A model generated the notes under the pieces. It ran no database searches. It saw nothing but the letters and a program-made list of their open reading frames with translations, and had not been told where the DNA came from. DNA of 64,000 bases. Source: Sphingomonas psychrotolerans. Lineage in GTDB: Bacteria; Pseudomonadota; Alphaproteobacteria; Sphingomonadales; Sphingomonadaceae. The stretch lies in the NCBI RefSeq assembly GCF_002796605.1, contig NZ_CP024923.1, forward strand, positions 1,240,001 to 1,304,000. Direction: 5' to 3'. The position numbers were made by a program, and so were the translations under genes. Below are positions 19,401 to 25,852 of this stretch, piece after piece (position 1 is the stretch's first letter; every line of letters starts with the position of its first letter).

Positions 19401-20733
19401 CGTCATAATTGGCGCTGGTCACGATGTCGGCAGGCGATCCAGACGTCTTGGAGACCAGGCGGGTTTCGGTGGCATTGCCGCGGGTATCATAGGTATATTT
19501 GATCTTGTTGCCTTCGGGCCTGGTGATCTCCTTCAGGCGCCCGAGCGTATCATAGCCGTAGAGTGTCGTCCGCCCGAGCGGATCGCGATCGGAGATCACG
19601 CGCTGGAGCGCGAGATCGGAGACCACCACCCGCGATTGCGACAGGGCGTCGGTGACAGTGGTGGTGCGCTGATTGCCGACATCTGCATAGCTGTAGGTCC
19701 AGCTGATGCCGTCACGGTTGAAGGTCTGGACGCGGCCATTGGCGTCATATGCCACGGAGACGTTGTCGCTTGCGCTCGAGGGGCGCCGTACGGCCGTTAT
19801 CTTGTATTGGGTCGGCACCGAAAGATTGAGCGTGTAGCGCGTCGTCTGATTGAGCGCGTCCGTCTCGGTGGGCAGCGCCGTGCTGCCGGCGTTGCCGAGC
19901 GTCGCCTTGGGCCAGCTCTGCGAATAGGCGCAGGTGTCGGCGTTCGGCGCGCAATAGTCCACCGCCTGATTGAACAGCGTCACCTGCGTGAAGCGCGCCC
20001 ATTCGTGCAGCTCGGCGAAGGTATTCGGATATGCATTGTGCGCATAATCGAGATGCGCCTGGAAGCCCGTGCTCACCGTCACCGATTGCAGGCGGCTGCG
20101 GGTCTGGGTGCGTTTGCGCACGCAATCGTCCGAAATACACTCGGTCACGCTGGCGCGTTTGTAGGTGAAGCTCTGCACCGTTCCGTCAGGATAGGTGATC
20201 GTCTTCGCCGTGCCATGGGTGGATTGAAAGCCAATTCCTCCCGCCTGCGTATTGTCGAAGTCTACTACGACTCCGTCAGCAGAGGTAAAACGCAGCTGAC
20301 CTGCAATGGATTCGAGTTTTGAGCCCTGACCTTCGGCGGGAACGTAGCCGCCAGCGGTGACGGTGAAGCGATCCGAGCTTCCACCGAAGCTCACCATAAT
20401 GTCGCTGCCGCTGGAGGTCGCGGCGATATTGAAGCTGTCGCGCCACCCCGTACCGCTGAAAGCACGGGAATAGACCAGCCCGCGTGGCCCGTGGGGTCCG
20501 ATGCTGGCGAGCACTCGCGAGAGCCTGAAGCTGCCGCGCGTGAGATCGACGCCATTGTCATCCGCCACCACGACGGTGGGAGGCGGTGTCTGCTGCTCGT
20601 TATTCTGGGCCCATGCAGGCACGGTCAAGGCGATCGCGAGTGCTGCCGATGAACAACGCAGTGCGGAGAGCAACCGCGTTGCTGTCGATCTGTCCGATTG
20701 CTTGCAATGTGGAGCTTGCATCAGATTCACCAT
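16495..20733 (-). CDS. Large Sec-exported Rhs/YD-repeat protein with a variable C-terminal tip
   Basis: The 1412-residue protein begins with a signal peptide (about residues 1-43, ending LTVPAWAQ). Dozens of YD repeats follow (YDANGRV, YGYDTLGRLKEI, YNYDPVSRL-like units), forming the hollow shell known for Rhs proteins. The Rhs core motif GRFMQTDPIGYGDGLNLYNY lies near 1200 and ends at DPSGL. The roughly 190-residue tip holds two TonB-box-like motifs (EIVVTGHRPP and EIVVVGTRPP), a basic Lys/Arg-rich stretch (NKHEEANARRKADRD, HRFPRKRPKNWPGG), a hydrophobic segment and a final DTNGNDVLEMDE that resembles an EF-hand loop. No PAAR domain is present, so type VI delivery is not indicated. A Sel1-repeat gene overlaps its 3' end. 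A toxin function is unproven. Confidence 0.88.
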   Translation of the reverse strand: MVNLMQAPHCKQSDRSTATRLLSALRCSSAALAIALTVPAWAQNNEQQTPPPTVVVADDNGVDLTRGSFRLSRVLASIGPHGPRGLVYSRAFSGTGWRDSFNIAATSSGSDIMVSFGGSSDRFTVTAGGYVPAEGQGSKLESIAGQLRFTSADGVVVDFDNTQAGGIGFQSTHGTAKTITYPDGTVQSFTYKRASVTECISDDCVRKRTQTRSRLQSVTVSTGFQAHLDYAHNAYPNTFAELHEWARFTQVTLFNQAVDYCAPNADTCAYSQSWPKATLGNAGSTALPTETDALNQTTRYTLNLSVPTQYKITAVRRPSSASDNVSVAYDANGRVQTFNRDGISWTYSYADVGNQRTTTVTDALSQSRVVVSDLALQRVISDRDPLGRTTLYGYDTLGRLKEITRPEGNKIKYTYDTRGNATETRLVSKTSGSPADIVTSANYDASCAAPAKCNKPNYVVDARAQQTDYIYDSGHGGVLTVTAPAATAGAIRPQTRYSYSSSPAYYKVSGPSISASPQSHVLLTGVSACQTAASCAGASDEVKTTVGYGPAGVANNLLPRTSTSGSGDGALAATQSLSYDNVGNLHTVDGPLAGTADSWRYRYDQNRQLVGVVSPDPDGAGALKPRATRITYNPDGQATLSEAGVVNSQADGDWPGFVQLQAGSIAYDGAGRMAQVSQIGGGTTYALTQYSYDAIGRVDCVTTRMNPGVFGSLPGACTASTPGSYGPDRIVRQGYNAASEVTSRTDAYGTAEASVDAFTYTPNGLSQAVRDGENNLTSYEYDGFDRLSITRYPVTTAGAGASSGSDYEQLGYDAASNVTSRRLRDGQTITYGYDFLNRATSKTTPGTAYLDWDLGYGYDLLGRLTGAVGNGSTVTSFAYDALGRMVTEQNYNDTTYHAYDVAGRQTRLRWHDGFYVDYDYNVTGEMTAIRENGATSGPGVLAIYLYDDLGRRASTTRGNGTTTNYTYDPVSRLSALTHDFAVNSYDFTHGFNYNPAGQITSLTHSNDVYAWNGHYNVDRNYGVNGLNQTTTAGATSLGYDGRGNLTSSGGSGYGYTVENRMATAPGVTMAYEPLGGQLLQLYTGAGVDTRFAWSGSQMISEINAANWSISRRYVPGPGVDEPVVWYEGSGTGDRRWLHADERGSVVAVSDGSGDVIGVNRYDEYGIPASTNIGRFQYTGQAWLPELGMYYYKARIYSPTLGRFMQTDPIGYGDGLNLYNYVGSDPVNNRDPSGLCVARCDEIVVTGHRPPTKLPRPVSPGFGGAAGGVGGGDQARIEKKAAAAAEKNDDDNGGEEIVVVGTRPPPPPPLPPAVTLPGISSQDDDGEHTKNARPSTRNKHEEANARRKADRDVTGADRKHRFPRKRPKNWPGGSWPPKKLVIGPLLVMCLLAPVTCGLIDTNGNDVLEMDEIL

Positions 20734-20824
20734 ACCCTGTTGGAGTTACGTTCGCCCAGCTACCATCGCACGCAGACGCAAGCGCTCGCGGAAGGCAGGC
20801 CAAGGTCAGTTTCAAGAATGAATC

Positions 20825-20854
20825 ACTCCCGCTCCGAACGAATTCAGCGGGAGT
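20825..20854 (-). promoter_or_regulatory. Intercistronic hairpin before the Rhs-type gene
   Basis: ACTCCCGCT and AGCGGGAGT form a perfect 9-bp stem around a 12-base loop between the small YD-repeat gene and the Rhs-type gene. No T-run follows on the minus strand, so it may be a processing or attenuation element rather than a full terminator. Confidence 0.5.
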
Positions 20855-20864
20855 CGCGCGCTAA

Positions 20865-21086
20865 TCAGGGCGCGGGATTGGGGGAGCCCGTCACTTTGAC
20901 ATTCCTGCGGTTGTCAGCCCTGTCGTGCGTGTACTCAGCCTTTACACCATTATTCACAGTGCCCGAGCGCTCGACCTTGATGAGCCGACCTTTGGCGTCG
21001 TAGGTGTAGGTGAAGGTTTCGGAGGCAGCTGCCGAAGATGCAGCCGCAAGTGCGGCACAGGTCGAAGCCAACAGAAGACAACGCAT
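20865..21086 (-). CDS. Small exported YD-repeat protein
   Basis: This 73-residue protein has a signal peptide (MRCLLLASTCAALAAASSAAA) and then a single YD/Rhs repeat: FTYTYDAKGRLIKVERSG, with YTHDRADNRRNVKV behind it. Such mini-YD proteins often accompany large Rhs-type genes in sphingomonads. The start was placed at MRCLLL because an AGGGGG ribosome-binding site precedes it and the signal peptide begins there. It is upstream of and in line with the Rhs-type gene, 131 bases away, with a hairpin in between. It may be an accessory factor or a fragment of an older Rhs gene. Confidence 0.7.
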   Translation of the reverse strand: MRCLLLASTCAALAAASSAAASETFTYTYDAKGRLIKVERSGTVNNGVKAEYTHDRADNRRNVKVTGSPNPAP

Positions 21087-21505
21087 ATACCCCCTTTTCG
21101 GCTTTCGCCGGCACAAAACTCAGAAACGACCGCGATCTGCTCTGGACCCGTAGCGAATCGTCTTGTTGCGCCCATGCATCAAATCGCACAAACGCCAATT
21201 CTGCAAGATGCTTTCTTTTGCTACCCGCGGCTAATCTTGCCACAGCCGAATGCGAGGTGACCCCACCATGGACGTTCGACAGGCGGAGGCTACGCCGGCG
21301 CCTCAGTACCCCCACGCGGCCTCACGAGAACCGGCCTAGAAAATGCGGAGTCATTAGACGGAAACCGGAGCGGCACAGCTCGCGACTGCTATGCGCCCAA
21401 TGTCGGCCATTCCCGAGCGGCGCGCGAGTTCCCGAAGTCGGATGTTCGTTCAGCCAAAGGTGGCGCTATACGCTATTGGGTGGTTGGGGCCGGCTGACTG
21501 CGCCC
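21087..21505. other. Gene-free stretch between the YD-repeat gene and the S41 peptidase
   Basis: No reading frame here resembles a protein. The promoter of the YD-repeat/Rhs unit should lie just right of the small gene. Confidence 0.5.
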
Positions 21506-22858
21506 CTATAACATCCAGAACGGCTTCCACTCCATCTTCTGGCTCGGCCGCTCGGAATAGTTAGTGTGCTGATCGCTAAGGTCGTCGAGCGGTTGATCGT
21601 TGGCATGGGAGAAAGCTGCTTCCATCGCCCGATCCCTGCCCGCCGTCCAATCGGCGAACCGGAGCGGGACCAATATGTCGGGCATGGTCCAGATCCGCTT
21701 GTCATAGGGGTGGGAGTCGAACCATGGCAGGGTCGACACGTATGCGCTGAACCCGTCGCCCTGAAACGGCCTGGCATCGCCCTCGTGATTGGGGGCGCCC
21801 CCGGAGGGTTCGCCCATGAACACAGCCCAGGTCTCCCGCTCGATCCTCGATGTCAGGTTCTGGGCAGCCGAAAAGGTGTGAGGTCCGATCAGCACATAGA
21901 GCCCGCCGGGGCGGTTGAAGCGGGACCGTTCGAGATGTTTCCTCAGGCCCTCGCCCATGCGGTTGTCGCCGCCGTCGTTGCGGCGCAGGTCGAGTACGAC
22001 CCGTTCGATCGCGGGGGCCTCCATAGCCGCAAACGCTTCTCGCACGAAGGCCAGGATCGAGTCCTTGCTGGCGAACAGGCGGTCGAACGCAATGACCAAT
22101 GTGCGGCCTTCTGCGTGGGCGAAGTTGGGCGCGAGCCCCGGCCGCCACGTTTCGACCGGGAACGGCTTTCGGGGAAGCGGGACTAGCCCCTCGCGCCCGT
22201 CCGCGCGCGGGATCAGCACGGCCTTGACGAGCGAGCCGCCTACCTCAGCCTCGATCGTGACCGGCGCCGAGACGCCGGCGGGCGGCGCCAATCGCGCGCC
22301 GCGCAGGACCGCAGGTCTCAGGATCAAATCCGCGTCATGGTGGGCCCGGGTGGCGTTGTTGCCGGGCCACATGGCCGCGAAGGATCTCAGGACCTTTTCA
22401 ATGGCGACTCCATCCACACGCGTGATCCGTGCACCAAGCAGAGGCGCGCCTTCTCCCTTGGCCGCGGTGACGTAGAGTCCGTCGAAGAAGGGGTTGGTGG
22501 CAATCGGAAGGGTGAGGTCGAAGCCGGGCGCCTTGATCATTCCCGCTGGTCCCACACGCCCATCCACGTACATCGTCGTGTGGCCGTCATGGAACCAAGC
22601 CAACCGCGCCATGAGGCCCATGAGATAGGCCTCGGAGTTCATGGTGTCAGCCTCAGCGGCGAGGCGATCCCACCCTGCTCGCCAAACCGGGTCTGCGGCG
22701 GCTATCCAGCCGCGCGGGTGGGTCGCCTCAGCGTACCTGCGCAATCGCGCGGCTTCCGAGCGGCGGGGTTTGGAAACGGCTGCCGCCGCCGGAACTGCCA
22801 AGCTTCCTGACAACAGGATGGAGAACTCCCGTCGCGTAGGGCGATATGATCGATTCAT
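21506..22858 (-). CDS. S41-family (tail-specific-protease-like) peptidase
   Basis: The 450-residue protein starts with a twin-arginine-like signal (TRREFSILLSGSLAVPAAAA), so it is probably exported, possibly by Tat. The middle shows a degenerate PDZ-like region (GARITRVDGVAIEKVL). The catalytic domain has VVLDLRRNDGGDNR (the family's LRxNxGG motif) and GPHTFSAAQNLTSRIE, whose serine fits the S41 nucleophile, followed by GEPSGGAPN. Members cleave peptides near their C-termini; this subgroup is common in Bacteroidetes and sphingomonads with unknown substrates. A truncated hydrolase gene lies just upstream on the same strand. Confidence 0.82.
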   Translation of the reverse strand: MNRSYRPTRREFSILLSGSLAVPAAAAVSKPRRSEAARLRRYAEATHPRGWIAAADPVWRAGWDRLAAEADTMNSEAYLMGLMARLAWFHDGHTTMYVDGRVGPAGMIKAPGFDLTLPIATNPFFDGLYVTAAKGEGAPLLGARITRVDGVAIEKVLRSFAAMWPGNNATRAHHDADLILRPAVLRGARLAPPAGVSAPVTIEAEVGGSLVKAVLIPRADGREGLVPLPRKPFPVETWRPGLAPNFAHAEGRTLVIAFDRLFASKDSILAFVREAFAAMEAPAIERVVLDLRRNDGGDNRMGEGLRKHLERSRFNRPGGLYVLIGPHTFSAAQNLTSRIERETWAVFMGEPSGGAPNHEGDARPFQGDGFSAYVSTLPWFDSHPYDKRIWTMPDILVPLRFADWTAGRDRAMEAAFSHANDQPLDDLSDQHTNYSERPSQKMEWKPFWML

Positions 22859-22917
22859 GTTCCGATATCCCTTGGTGGCTTGCTTAGACGGGCGAACCTC
22901 ACCTTATGCGGCGTGGA

Positions 22918-23181
22918 TCACGCCACGCGCGCTCGGACGATCGGGGACGACGCGTCGCGCCGGGCCAGGCTGTCGCGGAATGACGGGCCGGAAACGGGAG
23001 TGGAGAGGCGAACGCCGGGCGAAGCGTCGAACGTCACGGCTTCCTCGCGATAGGGAAGCGGAGCGGCGGTGATCGCCGCCTCTTGCGGGCGCGAAGACGC
23101 GAAAGGGACGGCCTGAGTTTGCGCAGCCGCCGCCGTTCCGAGGAGCGTGCCGACCGAAAGAGCAAAGATCGGTAACCCCAT
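22918..23181 (-). pseudogene. Truncated alpha/beta-hydrolase (N-terminal fragment)
   Basis: The frame has a good GGAGG ribosome-binding site, a signal peptide (MGLPIFALSVGTLLGTAAAAQ) and then YREEAVTFDASPGVRLS, which matches the first strand region of exported alpha/beta hydrolases (typically E-V-F-x-N-x-x-G-V-x-L-x-G-T-L). After about 65 residues the similarity stops and the frame ends at 87 residues, with no nucleophile serine. It looks like the start of a hydrolase whose remainder was deleted. It lies 59 bases before the S41 peptidase gene on the same strand. Confidence 0.5.
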
Positions 23182-23394
23182 AGAGCCTCCGGAGAAAATG
23201 TCGCGCCGTCGGCGGCCCCCGCTCGCCTGCCAGCTGTATTGGTGATACATGAATGTAATACGGTCAAGAGGTAAGTTCTCACTTCTCTCGCCATACGCCG
23301 AGCACGTCGGCGCGATGCGCATGTCGGCTTCAAACTCATCATCAGTGGCCTCATCGTCATGAAGCTGGCTCCGCAGGGCTGAAAGGAACGAACG

Positions 23395-23690
23395 ATGGTG
23401 GTACGCGAAACCTCGGCGATGATCGCCGGCATGAAACCCGAACTGGTCGGCGGCGAGTATGTGTTCTGCACGGCTCCCGACCCCATGCTGGCGGCCAGGT
23501 GTCTGCCGGGCGCTCTTGCCATGTTCCGGGAACGCGAGGGCACCTCGTTTATCATGCCTCTCGAAGAAGCAGGCCTGCTGGGCTTCGATTGCTCGATTCC
23601 GATGCGCCAGATCACGCTCAACATCTTTTCAGCGCTCGACGGGTTAGGCCTGACCAGGCTCTATGCTGCCGCCGATGCGAACGGTCCTGA
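23395..23690 (+). pseudogene. Truncated ACT-domain protein
   Basis: The first 85 or so residues match a family of small ACT-domain proteins: MKPELVGGEYVFCT, then ALAMFREREGTSFIMPLEEA and MRQITLNIFSALDGLGLT. In intact members this is followed by an A-x-A-L-x-x-x-G-I segment and a YHHDHxFVP ending, absent here; after GLTRLYAAADANG the frame runs into unrelated Ser/Arg-rich sequence up to position 23916. The gene is thus broken about two thirds along. A GAAAGGAA ribosome-binding site precedes the ATG. Confidence 0.6.
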
Positions 23691-23776
23691 CCCTAGTCAA
23701 CATCGCAGCCCGTCATACCGCATCATGCGGCGGCGCGAATCCAGGGTGGCGAGCCGGTGTAATCCAATTCCGGCAT

Positions 23777-24205
23777 CTACAAGGCCTCGCGATGGTCGGC
23801 GATTGAAAGGCGCCGATCGAATTCCCGCTGCGCATCCGCAACATACGGCATACGCGTCTCAGCCCAGTCGATCATCATCTGCAAGGCGCCGAGAAGTTCT
23901 CGACCGAGCGGTGTGATGCGATAGCTGACTGTCACCGGCACCGTCGCCACCGCATGACGGGTGACCAGTCCGTCACGTTCCAATGATTTGAGCGTCTGGC
24001 TCAACATCTTCTGCGATATGCCGTCGATCCGCTGCTTCAGCCGGCTGAAGCGCACCTCCTCCTCGCCTAGCAACAGGAGGATCAGGACGCTCCATTTGTC
24101 GCCGATCAGATCCAGCAGCTGTCGGGTGGGACAATCCCGCGCATAGGCATTGCCCCTGCGGGTTTCCTGAAGGTGACCAAGGGAGGAAAAAGTGCCGTCT
24201 TGCAT
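23777..24205 (-). CDS. HxlR-family transcriptional regulator, second copy
   Basis: This 142-residue winged-helix regulator has the conserved cysteine in ARDCPTRQLLDLIGDKWSVL, the recognition helix in IDGISQKMLSQTLKSLERDG and the wing VSYRITPLG. The start chosen (MQDGTF) has GGAG eight bases upstream; the frame also runs 19 codons further. It is divergent from an NAD(P)-binding protein gene 55 bases away, the classic layout in which the regulator represses its neighbour until an electrophile is sensed. It is only a distant relative of the HxlR protein near 15.4 kb. Confidence 0.9.
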   Translation of the reverse strand: MQDGTFSSLGHLQETRRGNAYARDCPTRQLLDLIGDKWSVLILLLLGEEEVRFSRLKQRIDGISQKMLSQTLKSLERDGLVTRHAVATVPVTVSYRITPLGRELLGALQMMIDWAETRMPYVADAQREFDRRLSIADHREAL

Positions 24206-24226
24206 AGTCGGTCTCCATACCCGACT
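24206..24226. promoter_or_regulatory. Candidate HxlR operator
   Basis: AGTCGG and CCGACT form a perfect 6-bp inverted repeat with a 9-base spacer, immediately before the regulator start codon in the divergent promoter. Further right CAGT-AGAA-ACTG is a second short dyad. Confidence 0.4.
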
Positions 24227-24260
24227 TGGTATACAGTAGAAACTGAAAAGGAAGCCTCTC

Positions 24261-24869
24261 ATGCACGTCGCGGTTTTAGGCGCGAGCGGTCGCGCGGGTT
24301 CGGAAATTACGAAGGAGCTTGCCGCGCGAGGACATCAAGTGCGCGCTATCGCCCGGCAACCCGACGCGATTCCAAAAGGAGAATCCATTCAGCCGGTTGC
24401 CGGTGATGCATCTGACGCCAGGGCGCTGTCGGGGCTGATCCGAGGCAGCGATGCGGTCATCAGCGCGCTCCACTTCGACGTTCCTGCCGAAACCTTGCTG
24501 TGCGCACTAAAGGACGCCGGAGTCGGTCGCCTCCTGGTGACGGGTGGGGCGGCGAGCCTTGAGGTTGCCCCCGGCAAGCGTCTGTTCGACACGCCCGATT
24601 TCCCGGCAGAGTGGCGGGAAATCGCGGCAGATGGCATCACCTTCCTTGAGGCACTGCGACATGAGAGCCAGATGGATTGGACGTTTTTCTCGCCAGCCGC
24701 GTTCATCTTCGAAGGCCCGCGCACCGGCACGTTTCGGCTCGGCGGTGATCAGCTGGTCGTCGATGAAACCGGCGATAGCAAGATCAGCTTTGCGGACTAC
24801 GCCATCGCCATGGTCGACGAGCTCGAAGAGCATCGCCACAGTCGCAGACGATTCACCGCAGCATATTGA
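24261..24869 (+). CDS. NAD(P)-binding SDR-like protein (NmrA/BVR-B type)
   Basis: The 202-residue protein starts with the glycine-rich motif VLGASGRAGSEITKELAARG, typical of atypical short-chain dehydrogenases related to NmrA and biliverdin reductase B. ARQPDAI provides the arginine preference for NADP, and VTGGAASLEV and TFFSPAAF are family landmarks. It is intact and has an AAGGAAG ribosome-binding site. With its divergent HxlR regulator it probably forms a small stress-response unit against reactive quinones or aldehydes, like YtfG/YtfH-type pairs; the substrate is not known. Confidence 0.83.
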   Translation: MHVAVLGASGRAGSEITKELAARGHQVRAIARQPDAIPKGESIQPVAGDASDARALSGLIRGSDAVISALHFDVPAETLLCALKDAGVGRLLVTGGAASLEVAPGKRLFDTPDFPAEWREIAADGITFLEALRHESQMDWTFFSPAAFIFEGPRTGTFRLGGDQLVVDETGDSKISFADYAIAMVDELEEHRHSRRRFTAAY

Positions 24870-25229
24870 CGTGCAGGTTTGGGAACGTCTCCAAGTCCGC
24901 CGAACGCCGAAAGTGGGGCGCATGGCCGACAGGCAACTCACCCACTAGCGGCCGTGCAGTTTGTGGGCCGTGTGTGGACGGCTCTCCGTTGGCAAGAGGT
25001 TTTCTGAGCATCCGCATTGCGCTGGTTGTGCGGCCATGTATTCGACCTGTAATGCGGCCTTGTCATGCGCCGCTGGCCATAATGCCATTCGCGCGGTTCA
25101 GGTCCCGATCGTTAGCTCGCACTCGAGGTGCACGGCCCAAATGGGTTTTCCTGCCCCGGCGGTATCAACCGGCTTTGTGCGTCAGCTCCTGTCCGCCCTT
25201 CCCAACATCGTCGGCGCTCGCTACGCCTG
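24870..25229. other. Gene-free stretch before the IS110 remnant
   Basis: Nothing recognisable on either strand. It may be decayed mobile-element DNA, since a broken transposase follows. Confidence 0.5.
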
Positions 25230-25561
25230 ATCCTACGCGGTTGCCACCGCAGGTTCTCTGTATCGCTCGCCGCTGATCATCAGTGCCCACACCATCCTGG
25301 CGGTTTGTTCGCGAGCGCGACGGCCGCTACCTTGACCGACCGCCGCGCCATCAGCTGAACCAGCCAGGGCCGTTTGGTACCATTGCGCCGGGCGCAGCGT
25401 ATGACCGCCATCGATCCGACCACCTGGCAGCTTGGCAAAAAGGCCAACCGCCGCCCTCATGTCAGCCGCCGCTGCACCACCACCTTCCCCAACGCATCAA
25501 TGCCGTGCACCTGAAAGACCGACTTTGCGATATCCAGACCAATCGTCGTAATCTCTTCCAT
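25230..25561 (-). pseudogene. IS110-family transposase remnant
   Basis: The N-terminus is intact: MEEITTIGLDIAKSVFQVHG, with the DEDD-type first aspartate, after a good GAAGGAG ribosome-binding site. It is cut by a stop at QRRLT. The next piece (LFAKLP) is out of frame, and the C-terminal piece follows directly: LMARRSVKVAAVALANK, then after a one-base loss ARMVWALMISGERYREP. About 200 residues of the middle are missing. This is a deleted and frameshifted copy, unable to transpose. It sits just upstream of the sulfur-cluster TonB receptor. Confidence 0.8.
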
Positions 25562-25745
25562 CGTCCTCTCCTTCCAACTCCCCACGTTAGCGCGGGAGGT
25601 TGGAAAGCCGTCCACAGCATCATTTGCAGACCGGCAGGTTTCGCATTTGAACTCCGATAGCTGCCGTTCGCGAGTGTTGCAGACGCAGCAGCACGCGCTG
25701 GCTGGTGTTGGGTTACCACCACCCAATCCGTCGATATCAAGGCGC

Positions 25746-25767
25746 ATCAAATCGATATAGATTTGAT
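25746..25767. promoter_or_regulatory. Perfect inverted repeat upstream of the TonB receptor
   Basis: ATCAAATC-GATATA-GATTTGAT is an 8-bp perfect dyad ending 18 bases before the -24 element of the sigma-54 promoter. It is AT-rich against a GC-rich background, as operators often are, and may bind the sigma-54 activator or a sulfur regulator. Confidence 0.5.
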
Positions 25768-25785
25768 TTAAACGCTTAACCCTTG

Positions 25786-25801
25786 TGGCACATCCCTTGC
25801 T
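25786..25801 (+). promoter_or_regulatory. Sigma-54 promoter for the TonB receptor
   Basis: TGGCACATCCCTTGCT matches the -24/-12 consensus TGGCAC-N5-TTGCA/T except perhaps the last base, with exactly ten bases between GG and GC. It lies about 50 bases before the start codon. Confidence 0.75.
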
Positions 25802-25852
25802 CACATCCCCTCGACCGCGGCGCGATCACGCCGAACCATCGGGGGATATATC

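Noticed and set aside
18001..20322. Very long plus-strand frame (773 codons)
   Set aside because: It is antisense to the Rhs-type gene; long open antisense frames are expected in GC-rich repetitive genes and it shows no domain.
16495..20733. Type VI secretion effector interpretation of the Rhs-type protein
   Set aside because: There is a Sec signal peptide and no PAAR domain, and no type VI genes are nearby.
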